Shown: positions 42,805 to 51,117 of the stretch, piece after piece
Layout: each line of letters starts with the position of its first letter
Position numbering within the stretch: position 1 is the first letter of the stretch
Origin: JACVRM01 sp963839815
GTDB lineage: Bacteria > Actinomycetota > Thermoleophilia > Gaiellales > Gaiellaceae
DNA length: 64,000 nt
Direction: 5' to 3'
Assembly: GCA_963839815.1 (NCBI GenBank)
Contig: CAWIWF010000001.1
Location: forward strand, 124,001-188,000
The notes under the pieces: generated by a model
What the model was told of the DNA's origin: nothing
Seen by the model: the letters and a program-made list of their open reading frames with translations, nothing else
Database searches by the model: none
Position numbers and translations under genes: made by a program

Positions 42805-44158
42805 TCAGCGGCGGTCGAAGGTGCGGACGAGGCGCTCGAAGAACGCGGCCTTGCGCTCCTCGTAGGCGACGGGATCGAGCTTCAGCCGGCGGTACTCGGC
42901 GCGCAGGGCGGAGTCGCCCTGCAGCACCTCCCACGCGCGGCGGTGATGCGCATCGCCGCGCGTGCCGCGCTTGGTCACGACGACGTCCACCTGGGGCGGC
43001 CCCGGTTCGCGAAACGCGGCCCAGTCGGCGTGCCACTCGAGCTCGAACAGCGGGGCCAGGCGACGGCGCACGTGCTGCGCGGCCTCCGCGACGTCGGAGA
43101 CGAGGACGACGAAGTCCAGGTCGTTGGCGACGAGGTCGCTGCATGCGGCGCTGCCCGTGAGCACCACCTCGGCGCCTGGCAGCAGCTCGTGGAGCATCCG
43201 CGAGTAGTGGTCGGCCGCCTCCGCGAGAGCAGCGCGTCTCGTGACGTTCTCGAGCGCGACCGCTGCATTCCGCTGCAGATAGCGGCCGTCGTTGCGAGGC
43301 ACGTAGAGACGCGCGTAGCGGCGTCGCAGCTCGTCCGGGTCCGACTCCAGCCAGTCCACGAGCGACACGACGGGCTCGGCCTCGGACGGGAGCGGCTCGC
43401 GCGCGCGCCGCTTCTCGACGCCGCGGTTCCACGGGCAGACGTCCTGGCAGATGTCGCACCCGTAGACCTGTGTGCCGAGCTCCTCGCGGTACGCCTCGGG
43501 CATCGGGTCGGCCGACTGCGTCCAGTAGGACAGGCACCTGGTGGCGTCGAGCGTGCCCGGCTCGTCGAGCGCCCCCGTCGGGCATGCCTCGATGCAGAGC
43601 GTGCAGGAGCCGCAGTCGAGCTCCAGGCGCGGCGTGGAGTCGACGGCCACGCCGGTGACGAGCGTGCCCAGCACGACCCAGGAGCCGTGGCGGTGCGTGA
43701 TCAGCATCGTGTTCTTGCCGTAGAAGCCGACCCCCGAGCGGGCCGCCCCCTCGCGGTCGACGTGCTGGTTGGCGTCGACGAGGACGCGGTAGGTGCCGCC
43801 GAGACGCCGGCCGAGCGCGTCGAGCTTCGCACGCGAGCTCCGCGTAGGCGTCGTACCAGGTGTAGCGCGGCAGGCGCCCCTCCCCCGGTCCGGGATCGGG
43901 GCCCGGCGCGTAGTAGCAGAGCGCGGCCGAGACGACGGTACGCGCACCTTCGAGCAGACGCTCCGGGTGGCAGGAGACCTCCGGCTGGGCCATGGTGAAG
44001 CGCATGTCGGCGAAGAGGCCGCGTGCGCGCCGCTCGGCGATGTGCCGCTCGGTGTCCTCGTAGGGCTCGGCCGGAGCAGCGCCGACGACGTCGATCCCGA
44101 GCTCGTCGGCAAGCTGCTGGAGCTCACCCACGCTCACTGTCCTGTCCGCTGCAGCCAT
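42805..44158 (-). pseudogene. queG: Epoxyqueuosine reductase with C-terminal nucleotidyltransferase-like domain, one frameshift
   Basis: Cobalamin/Fe-S enzyme of the last queuosine step. N-terminal part (LQQLADELGIDVVGAAP, CYYAPGPDPGPGEGRLPRYTWYDAY) is in one frame; AKLDALGRRLGGTYRVLVDANQHVDREGAARSG onward is in the next, so one extra base lies near 43829-43838. Iron-sulfur motifs CGSCTLCIEACP and CDICQDVCPWN are intact. After RLYVPRNDGRYLQRNAAVALEN, where QueG proteins usually continue with HEAT repeats, about 140 residues look like a GrpB/NTase-type domain (VVLTGSAACSDLVANDLDFVV; YRRLKLDPVAYEERKAAFF). Confidence 0.85.
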
Positions 44159-44440
44159 GTCCGTTTGGGCCGTACTCCTGGGGCCGGCCGCGGGCCTCCC
44201 TCCGGCTTCACCGTAGCGGGGGCGAACGCGCGCGTGTGTGCCCGGTCAGTGCCGGATGTGTGACGGTCGGGCACGGGAACGGGCCGCGCCGCAGGCCGCG
44301 ACGGCGCGGGGACGTCCGCCTCGCCGGTTCACTCGCTCGAGGGAGTTCGACGAGCCGCGAGAGCGGGAATGTCCCGGCCCGGAAGGTCCAGCGTCGGGTG
44401 CGTCTGCGGTCGCCCGTTCCCTCCGACCGGAAGGAGTCCC

Positions 44441-44605
44441 GTGAGCTTCCGCGCCTCCCCGCTCACGCCTGCGGCGCCCGCCGGCAGCCACTCCGCACGC
44501 CTCCGCGCCGAGCGCCGCATGGCCAGGGCGCTCGTGATCGCGATCCCAGCGGGCCTCGTCGGCTGGGTCCTCCTGGCGCTTCCGGTGGTGGCGGCGCTCG
44601 AGTAG
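44441..44605 (+). CDS. Small single-helix membrane protein
   Basis: 54 residues, basic N-terminus then one transmembrane helix (about 33-52, LVIAIPAGLVGWVLLALPVV). GTG start with AAGGAG six bases upstream, which is a good ribosome site for so short a gene. It precedes the MDR oxidoreductase by 37 bases. No family recognised; coding status rests on ribosome site and hydrophobic pattern. Confidence 0.5.
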   Translation: MSFRASPLTPAAPAGSHSARLRAERRMARALVIAIPAGLVGWVLLALPVVAALE

Positions 44606-44642
44606 GCCCACCTGCGACGGACCGCCGTAGGATCCGCGCCCA

Positions 44643-45629
44643 GTGAAGGCGATCCGGATCCACGAGGACGGCGGCCCGGAGGTCCTGCGCTACGAGGACG
44701 CCCCTGACCCCGTGCCCGGGGAGGGCGACGTCCTGATCCGCCTGCGCGCCGCCTCGCTGAACCGCCTCGACGTCTGGGTGCGCCGGGGTCTTCCGTCGGT
44801 GCCGAAGCCGCGGATCCTGGGGGCCGACGGGGCCGGGCTCGTGGAGGCGGTCGGTTCCCGCGTCAGCGGCGTCGAGGCCGGCCAGGCGGTCGTGATCAAC
44901 CCGGGGATCGAGCACGGCGGGCGGATCACCGTGATCGGCGAGCACACGGACGGGACGCACGCGGAGCTGATCGCCCTGCCCGCGACGAACGTCTACCCAC
45001 TGCCCGACGGGCTCGGATTCGAGGAGGCGGCCGCCTTCCCGCTCACCTTCGAGACGGCATACCGGATGCTGGTGACGCGGGCCCGGCTCGAGCCGGATGA
45101 GTGGGTGCTCGTGTGGGGCATCGGCAGCGGCATCGGCGTCGCGTCCCTCACGGTCGCGAAGGCACTGGGCGCGAAGGTGCTGGCGACCTCGTCGAGCGAC
45201 GCCAAGCTGGCACGAGCGCGCGAGCTCGGTGCCGATGCGACCGTGAACCACGCGGAGGGCGACGTGGTGGCTGCGGTGAAGGAGCTGACGCCGTCGGGCG
45301 CTGATGTCGTGGTCGAGCACGTCGGCGAGGCGACGTGGCAGCGCTCGTTGCAGGCCGCCCGGCCGGAGGGGCGTATCGTCGTCTGCGGGGCGACGAGCGG
45401 CCCGAACCCGCCGGCAGCGCTCCACCGCGTGTGGTGGAAACAGCTCTCGATCCTCGGCTCGACCATGGGGACGCGGCGGGACTTCGAGGCTGTCTACGAG
45501 CTGGTCGCCTCCGGTCGCGCGCGTCCCGTCGTCGATCGTGTCTATCCGCTCGCCGAGGCCGCTGCCGCCCACGAGCGGCTCGAGAGCGGCCACCAGTTCG
45601 GCAAGGTCGTGCTCTCGATTCCCGGCTGA
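44643..45629 (+). CDS. Zinc-independent MDR alcohol dehydrogenase/quinone oxidoreductase
   Basis: 328 residues. GroES-like domain (MKAIRIHEDGGPEVLRYEDAPDP, SLNRLDVWVRRGLP, LGADGAGLVEAVG) and a Rossmann domain with WGIGSGIGVASLTVAKALGAKVLATSSSDAK. The zinc-binding Cys/His set of true alcohol dehydrogenases is missing, so it belongs with quinone oxidoreductase-like MDR reductases using NADPH. GTG start. Substrate unknown. Convergent with the MBL-like gene two bases away. Confidence 0.92.
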   Translation: MKAIRIHEDGGPEVLRYEDAPDPVPGEGDVLIRLRAASLNRLDVWVRRGLPSVPKPRILGADGAGLVEAVGSRVSGVEAGQAVVINPGIEHGGRITVIGEHTDGTHAELIALPATNVYPLPDGLGFEEAAAFPLTFETAYRMLVTRARLEPDEWVLVWGIGSGIGVASLTVAKALGAKVLATSSSDAKLARARELGADATVNHAEGDVVAAVKELTPSGADVVVEHVGEATWQRSLQAARPEGRIVVCGATSGPNPPAALHRVWWKQLSILGSTMGTRRDFEAVYELVASGRARPVVDRVYPLAEAAAAHERLESGHQFGKVVLSIPG

Positions 45630-45630
45630 G

Positions 45631-46284
45631 CTACGCCGCGAGCGCCCGCGCCAGGGCGACGCTGCCGTCGTCGACGACGCCGCCGTGCGCGAGGCAGAGC
45701 AGCTCGGCAGGCAGATCGAGCAGCCCCTGGAGCGTTCGCACGAGCTCCTCCTGGGTCACGCTCACCGTCCAGGAGGGTGGGCAGAGCTGGGCGCCGCCGT
45801 CAGCGCCGAGGAGCACGTCGCCGGCGAAGAGCGCACGGTGTGCCTCCGACCAGTAGACGACCTCCCCGCCGCGCGCCGCGTCGTGCGCGACCATGCCGCC
45901 GGGCAACGGCTCGCCGGGCGCGAACCCATGCGTGACGGCCGTCCGCTCGGCCATGTGCGCGCGCGCCGGCTCGTGCACCCAGACGGAGGCGCCCGGGTAG
46001 CGCTCGAGGATCTCCTGCGAGCTGCGAGCGTGGTAGTAGATCGTGAGCAGGACGGCCGGTGGGCCCCGCCGCCCGACGTCGCGGTCGAGCGCGCGCCAGA
46101 AGCGCTCGGCGTCGGGGGTTCCGGCCGGAGGCGCGAGCGGATCGACGAGCACGTGCCCTCCGTCGGCATGCACGGCGAAGGACGACACGACTCGCCCCCA
46201 GCCCTCGGCCCCGTTCTCCGGCGTCCATTCGGGATGCGGCTGCTCCCAGACCCACAGTCCGGGGCGCACCTCGCGGACGTTCAC
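45631..46284 (-). CDS. Metallo-beta-lactamase-fold-like protein without metal ligands
   Basis: 217 residues. Begins REVRPGLWVWEQPHPEW and HADGGHVLVDPLAPP, and later HRALFAGDVLLGADGG and LLCLAHGGVVDDGS, matching the order of MBL-fold strands (VDTG, GDxL, xGHG). The metal-binding HxHxDH is replaced by YYHARSSQE, so classical di-zinc hydrolysis is unlikely. GTG 46284 gives VNVREVRPGLWVW. Two bases downstream of the SufT-like gene, so in one operon with it. Confidence 0.72.
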   Translation of the reverse strand: MNVREVRPGLWVWEQPHPEWTPENGAEGWGRVVSSFAVHADGGHVLVDPLAPPAGTPDAERFWRALDRDVGRRGPPAVLLTIYYHARSSQEILERYPGASVWVHEPARAHMAERTAVTHGFAPGEPLPGGMVAHDAARGGEVVYWSEAHRALFAGDVLLGADGGAQLCPPSWTVSVTQEELVRTLQGLLDLPAELLCLAHGGVVDDGSVALARALAA

Positions 46285-46286
46285 GG

Positions 46287-46592
46287 CTACCCGAAGCCGA
46301 GGATGAACTTGGCGTCGTCGGACATCCGCTCCGGCGTCCAGGGCGGATCCCAGACGAGCTCGACCTCGACGTCCTCGACACCGGGGACGGAGGCCGCGGC
46401 GTCGCGGATCCCCTCCTCGATCATCTGGCCGGCCGGGCAGCCCATGGAAGTGAGGCTGTGGATCACCTTCACCTTCGGCCCCTCGACCTCGACGTCGTAC
46501 ATCAGCCCGAGCTCGACGATGTCCATCCCGAGCTCGGGATCCTCGACGGTGCGAAGTGCCTCGACGACATGCTCTTTGGTGGGCGCGCTCAT
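46287..46592 (-). CDS. SufT/PaaD-like MIP18-family iron-sulfur assembly protein
   Basis: 101 residues, DUF59/MIP18 fold. Signature DPELGMDIVELGLMYDVEVEG near residue 18 and HSLTSMGCPAGQMIEEGI with the functional Cys near 52, then VELVWDPPWTPERMSDDAK. Family members help mature Fe-S proteins (SufT) or the phenylacetyl-CoA oxygenase (PaaD); no suf or paa genes are here. Followed at once by the MBL-like gene. Confidence 0.9.
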   Translation of the reverse strand: MSAPTKEHVVEALRTVEDPELGMDIVELGLMYDVEVEGPKVKVIHSLTSMGCPAGQMIEEGIRDAAASVPGVEDVEVELVWDPPWTPERMSDDAKFILGFG

Positions 46593-46888
46593 GCCGCCAG
46601 TGTATGCGCGCGCCGAGCTCCGCAGGCGCCGCCGGGGAGCCCCGCGGAACGTACCCCGCCCACTGGGGTGGGCACCGGGCCTCTTTCCCGCCTCCCGGCT
46701 CGGACGCTATCGGCGCAGCGGTGACGTGTCTGTGCCGGAGTCGTGCCGACTGTGTGCCGACACTGGCCGCCTGCCCCTGAGCGGTGCGTCGGGCCGGCGA
46801 TCGCCTGGCGGCCCGCGCCGGGGTCACCAGAGCCGGGCGCGCCCGCTGCGCAGCGCCGTGGCGAGAGGCGACGATCGCCGAGAAGCCC

Positions 46889-46949
46889 TCACCGGCGGAG
46901 CCGGGCTTTGCCCGGTGCAGCCACGACGCGGCCCCGGCGCGTGTGACCA
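46889..46949 (+). repeat. Modular hairpin repeat, type 2, constant module (copy 4)
   Basis: GGCGGAGCCGGGCTTTGCCCGG (46894-46915), then CAGCCACGACGCGGCCCCGGCGCGTGTGA, matching the constant module of the type 1 copies. Here it is joined to a different second module, the GAAGTCGTCATG hairpin at 46958-47007. Confidence 0.78.
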
Positions 46950-46957
46950 TCGCCGTT

Positions 46958-47007
46958 CCCCCCGGAGAAGTCGTCATGGCGCGCGTCGGGCGCCGGACTT
47001 CTCGGGG
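46958..47007 (-). terminator. Hairpin at glpX 3' end (second module of type 2 repeat)
   Basis: Arms CCCCGGAGAAGTC and GACTTCTC-GGGG enclose an inner GCGC..GCGCC stem. It starts four bases after the glpX stop on the minus strand, where a terminator is expected. The same GAAGTCGTCATG...GGACTTC design recurs at 52334-52381, also at the end of a minus-strand gene. Confidence 0.65.
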
Positions 47008-47010
47008 CTC

Positions 47011-48021
47011 CTAGAAGCCGGGCAGCCGCACTTCCTCGCGCCGCTCGCGGGCGAAGAAGTGGATGCCGTCGACGAACCGCACCCAGTTGCACCGCGTGCA
47101 CATGACGAGCGAGTGCGTGAGCGCGCTGTCGGCGAGGTAGCGGACGCCGCGGAGCAGGTCGCCGTTCGAGACGCCCGTGGCGGCCACGATCACCTCGTCG
47201 GGGGCAAGGTCCTCGATGCCGAACACGCGGTCGACGTCCTCGATTCCCTGGCTCGCCGCCTGCTCGATCTCACGCCGCGAGGTCGGCCAGAGCTGCGCCT
47301 GCAGCTCGCCGCCGAGACAGCGCAGCGCGGCCGCGGCCAGCACCGCCTGCCGGGTGCCGCCGATACCGACCGCGAGGTGGTCATTCGTGCCGCGAACCGC
47401 TGCCGAGATCGACGCCGTCACGTCGCCGTCCTGGATCAGCTTGATGCGCGCGCCCGACTGCCGGATCTCCTCGATCAGGTCGTGGTGACGCGGGCGGTCG
47501 AGGACGATGGTGGTGATGTCCTCGGGCCGTCGGCCGAAAGCGTCTGCGATCGCATGCACGTTCTCGATCATCGGAGCTTTCAGGTTGATGCGCCCTCGAG
47601 CCCGGGGCCCGACGGCCATCTTGCGCATGTACATGTCGGGCAGCGTCTGCAGCGAGCCGCGAGGGCCGAGCGCGAGCATCGACATCGCACCACTCGCGCC
47701 GCGGGCAACGATGCCGCTCCCCTCGATGGGATCGACCGCGAGGTCGACCTGCTCGCCGCCCGCCCCGACCTCCTGGCCGGGACGCAGCTCGTCGCCTTCC
47801 TCGGCGCCGATGACCACGTGCCCGGTGATCGGCTGCAGGTCGAGCGCTTCGCGCATCGCCGTCGCCGCGCTCGTGGCTGCGGCCTCGTGATCGGCGCGTC
47901 CGAGCCAGCGCGCGCCTGCCAGGGCGGCCCGCTCGGTGACCCTGGCGTACGTCTCGCAGAGGCAGAAGCGCTCTTCGCCGACGACGGTCTCGGCCACCTC
48001 CTCGGGCGCGGTCTGGGTCAC
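47011..48021 (-). CDS. glpX: Fructose-1,6-bisphosphatase class II
   Basis: 336 residues, GlpX family. Hallmarks: GARWLGRADHEAAATSAATAMREAL at about 30-54, VIGAEEGDE, VDPIEGSGIVARGASGAMSMLAL (substrate/metal site), PDMYMRKMAVGP and GGTRQAVLAAAALRCLGG. Converts fructose-1,6-bisphosphate to fructose-6-phosphate in gluconeogenesis. GTG start overlaps the 2-phosphoglycerate kinase stop as GTGA, tying the enzyme to three-carbon phosphoglycerate chemistry. Confidence 0.95.
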   Translation of the reverse strand: MTQTAPEEVAETVVGEERFCLCETYARVTERAALAGARWLGRADHEAAATSAATAMREALDLQPITGHVVIGAEEGDELRPGQEVGAGGEQVDLAVDPIEGSGIVARGASGAMSMLALGPRGSLQTLPDMYMRKMAVGPRARGRINLKAPMIENVHAIADAFGRRPEDITTIVLDRPRHHDLIEEIRQSGARIKLIQDGDVTASISAAVRGTNDHLAVGIGGTRQAVLAAAALRCLGGELQAQLWPTSRREIEQAASQGIEDVDRVFGIEDLAPDEVIVAATGVSNGDLLRGVRYLADSALTHSLVMCTRCNWVRFVDGIHFFARERREEVRLPGF

Positions 48022-48914
48022 GAGGACTGTTGTACCTGCTCGCCGGCCTCGAGGACGAGCGTCATCACCTCGGCCACGGCCTGGTCGACGCTGGTGTTGA
48101 CGATCAGCGGCACGTTGTTTCGTCGCGCGCGCTCGACGATGTAGCTCTGCAGCGCACGAATGTCCTGGAAGTGGCTGATGTACTTCTCGAGCGGCCGCAC
48201 GCCGCCGGAGGAGCTGTCGCGGATCGTGAAGTGCTCCAGGTGCTCGTCCTCGTCCTCGATCACGATCACGCACTGGACGACGAGCGGTCCTACGATCGGC
48301 TGCAGCATGCCGGGCACCAGGTGGACGCCCTCGATCGCCATCGACCAGCCCTCGTGGAGTGACCGGTCGAGTGCCGCCTGCACCCCGACCAGCACGTTGC
48401 GCGTCTGGTCGAGGAACCCGGAGAGCCGGCCCTCGGGCGCATCGGGGGCGTCTCGCGAGACTCGTGCCTCGAAGCTGGAGTCGTGGACCGAGGGCATGAA
48501 CTCGCGCGAGAAGAAGGCGCGCATCGTCTGGCGGATGAAGTCCGTCGAGGTGACGCGGGTGATGCCGAGCCGGTAGGCGGCCTCGGTCGCGATCGTCGAC
48601 TTGCCGGTGCCGGTGGCGCCGCCGACGAGCAGCACGAGCGGCATGTCGAGCTCCTGCAGGTCGCGGTAGCGGCGCAGGCGCTCGGCGGCGTTGCGACCCT
48701 CGTCGCCGAGCAGCTCGACGGCGAGCTCGCCGACCCGCGCAAGCGACATCTGCCCGCCTGCCCGCTCGAGGTCGAGCTCCACCCGGCGCGCGAGCTCGTA
48801 CGCGGCTGCCGCCCGGACGCCTGCCGCCATCAGCGCGCGGGCCATGAGGCCCTTCGAGTAGGGGCCGTCCTCACCACCGAGCGGCAGCGGCTCGAAGCGC
48901 CGGCGTTCGGTCAC
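48018..48914 (-). CDS. 2-phosphoglycerate kinase
   Basis: 298 residues. N-terminal ATP-cone-like domain (YSKGLMARALMAAGVRAAAAYELARRVELDL, about 19-49) and a P-loop kinase domain from about 92 with GGATGTGKST (98-107), as in archaeal 2-phosphoglycerate kinases that make 2,3-diphosphoglycerate. Upstream neighbour is cyclic 2,3-DPG synthetase, the next enzyme, with a GTGA overlap; downstream is glpX. Domain order and context make the assignment strong for a bacterium where this pathway is rarely described. Confidence 0.85.
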   Translation of the reverse strand: MTERRRFEPLPLGGEDGPYSKGLMARALMAAGVRAAAAYELARRVELDLERAGGQMSLARVGELAVELLGDEGRNAAERLRRYRDLQELDMPLVLLVGGATGTGKSTIATEAAYRLGITRVTSTDFIRQTMRAFFSREFMPSVHDSSFEARVSRDAPDAPEGRLSGFLDQTRNVLVGVQAALDRSLHEGWSMAIEGVHLVPGMLQPIVGPLVVQCVIVIEDEDEHLEHFTIRDSSSGGVRPLEKYISHFQDIRALQSYIVERARRNNVPLIVNTSVDQAVAEVMTLVLEAGEQVQQSS

Positions 48915-50199
48915 CCGGTCGCTCTTGCCGCCATGGGGATCAGCTCCTGCAGCGCCTCGTCGAGGTCCGGCTCCCCGTCGAGCGCGCGCACGTCCGCGTC
49001 CGCGAGCACGACGTCCACGCCGCGCTCGACCGCCGACTCCGCGACGACGTCGACGGCCGCGGCCTTCAGCTCGACCAGGAAGACGTCCGCCTCGACCCGC
49101 TCGAGGTCGTCCGCGAGCGCAGCGCGGTCCAGAGGTTCCCCGACACGATCACCTCGGCGGCGCCGTGCTCCTGCTCCAGGTGCCGCGCGAGCGTGTCGTG
49201 CACCCCCTTCGTCGCCGTCGTGAAGAAGGCAACCCGGGCACCGTCGATTGGCGTCTGCGGGCGGGGACGCTGGACGGTGGCGACGAGCGGCACGTCCTTG
49301 ACCGAGCGCACGGCCTCGCGCACGGCGGCGGCTGCTTTCGCGTCCTCGCACATGGTCAGCACGATGAGGTCTGCGAGCAGAATGCGGTAGGCGTTGAGGA
49401 AGCCGGCGGCCACCTCGGGCGGCTGGTGGGCGGGCACGACGAGCAGGCGCGAGTCGACCGCGACCGGCGGCAGCGCCGCACCGCTGCCGTCGAAGACGAG
49501 CAGCTCGGGATCGGCCCCGCGCGCCACCTCGACTCCCTCGAGCACGTTCGAGACGGCGACGGCGCCGGCCAGCCCGCCGCCGCAGCGCCGGCAGCCAACC
49601 GTCGGCACGCGCGCGAGCGCAGCGGTCTCCAGGTAGTCCGAGGCCGCGTGGGAACCCTCGCGCGAGCGCCGCAGGAGATCCTCGAGGCCGGGCGGCTCCC
49701 GCACGAGCTCGGGCTCGGCCGGCCCGCCGCGGCCCATGGCCACGACGACCACCCGCCGCTCCCGTGCGTAGAGACGCGCCACATGCCCGGTGACGGCAGT
49801 CTTGCCGACTCGCTTGCCCGTGCCGACGACCGCGACCGAGGGTATGTCGAGCGCGGCGAGCTCGGGTGGGTCGAGCCGGAAGTCCGGCCCCTCGTAAGGC
49901 ACGCCGGCCGCGAGGACCCGGCTCGCCAGCCGCAGCCGCTCGCGCGGACCGAGCACCGGCTCGTCCGAGAGGTCGTAGACCACCTCGGCGCCGTGCTCTG
50001 TGATCCCCGCCTCGAGGCCGTCGACGACGGGGACGCCGTAGTCCTCGCCCCCGCGAAGCTTCTCGCCGCCGCCCGCCACCCATACCGCAGCGACCTCGTA
50101 GGGCAGCGACCCGAGCGCGTCCCTGACGACGGGCGGATAGTGCTCGCCGTCGATGACCGCGAGTGCCTTCGCGTGCGCGCTCGGCTGCTCGGACGGGAT
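48911..50199 (-). pseudogene. cpgS: Cyclic 2,3-diphosphoglycerate synthetase, one frameshift, atypical start
   Basis: Makes cyclic 2,3-diphosphoglycerate from 2,3-DPG with ATP. N-terminal HAKALAVIDGEHYPPVVRDAL, P-loop VAVVGTGKRVGKTAVTGHVA, VVVVAMGRGGPAEPE and SNVLEGVEVARGADPELLVFDGSGAALPPV. The last 75 residues (DRAALADDLERVEADVFLVELKAAAVDVVAE) are in another frame; one base is missing near 49129-49134. No ATG/GTG/TTG precedes the conserved start; GGAG sits seven bases before an ATC codon at 50199, a possible rare start. Overlaps the 2-phosphoglycerate kinase as GTGA. Confidence 0.82.
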
Positions 50200-50227
50200 G
50201 CGTTCGCTCCTCAGGCGGCGAGCACGC

Positions 50228-51022
50228 TCAGCGCGTCGTGACCTCGTCCTCGATGCGGTCGGTGTACTTCTCGTACGCCCGCGTCTCCGTCGAGAACTGG
50301 ATGATCCGCTCCTGCCCGTGGAACGGGTACTTGCGCCACACGTCGACGTGGCTGCCGACGATCTCGACGACGTTGTAACAGGGCCTGGTGTTGCCCCGGA
50401 GCCTCGTCGTCGAGACGGTGCCCGTGTTGACGACGAAGAGATCCTCGAGGCGCCACGCGTACGGGACGTGCTTGTGGCCGCAGAGCACGAGGTCGACGCC
50501 GGCGCGCTGCAGCGTCTCGATCGCGTCACCGGCGTCGAAGACGATGTTCCGCTCGCGCCCGGTGCCCGGGATCGGCAGCAGATGGTGGTGCAGCACGAAG
50601 ATGCGCAGGTCGGCCGGGTCGGAGAACTGCTCCTCGATCCACGGATAGCGGCCGCGCCCGATCTGCCCCTCGTCCAGGTCGGGCTGGGTCGAGTCGACCG
50701 CCACCACCGTGATGCCGTTGACGCGCAGAACCGAGTTGCGGTCGCCGAAGAGCTGCTCGAAGTGCACGTAGCCGACGTTGCGCGAGTCGTGGTTGCCCGG
50801 GATGACCACGAACGCCTCGCACTCGATCCGCTCCAGGTAGGCCTTCGCCTCCAGGTACTCCTGCTTGAAACCGAAGGTGGTCAGATCGCCCGAGCAGATC
50901 ACGAGGTCGGGCTCCATCTCGTTGATCTCCGCAATCGCGCGGTCCATCAGGCTCGGCACGAAGTGCGCGCCCCCGCAGTGGATGTCGGAGAGGTGCGCGA
51001 TGCGGAAAGTCGGTTGCTCCAT
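50228..51022 (-). CDS. Calcineurin-type metallophosphoesterase
   Basis: 264 residues with the complete dimetal motif set: AHLSDIHCGG, VICSGDLTTFG, IPGNHDSRN, LHHHLLP and LVLCGHKHVPY. The family hydrolyses phosphodiesters, including cyclic nucleotides and related compounds. First gene of the run MPE-cpgS-2PGK-glpX (28 bases before cpgS), so an attractive inferred substrate is cyclic 2,3-diphosphoglycerate or cAMP. ATG 51022; an upstream extension is unconserved. Confidence 0.92.
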   Translation of the reverse strand: MEQPTFRIAHLSDIHCGGAHFVPSLMDRAIAEINEMEPDLVICSGDLTTFGFKQEYLEAKAYLERIECEAFVVIPGNHDSRNVGYVHFEQLFGDRNSVLRVNGITVVAVDSTQPDLDEGQIGRGRYPWIEEQFSDPADLRIFVLHHHLLPIPGTGRERNIVFDAGDAIETLQRAGVDLVLCGHKHVPYAWRLEDLFVVNTGTVSTTRLRGNTRPCYNVVEIVGSHVDVWRKYPFHGQERIIQFSTETRAYEKYTDRIEDEVTTR

Positions 51023-51117
51023 GGCGACGCCAGAAGTGTATTGGCGCGGGGCTCGGCCGCACCCGTCCGGCGCAGAGGCCCATCCGGTGCCACTGCTAGG
51101 CTTCAGCCGCACCAGAA

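Larger units (their letters stand above)
46593..47010. other. Gene-free stretch with repeat
   Basis: 418 bases between the SufT-like gene and the glpX stop. The first 290 bases show no coding frame or stem I can support; TGTGTGCC-type words near 46750 are not clearly regulatory. The last 120 bases hold a type 2 modular hairpin repeat. Confidence 0.6.
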
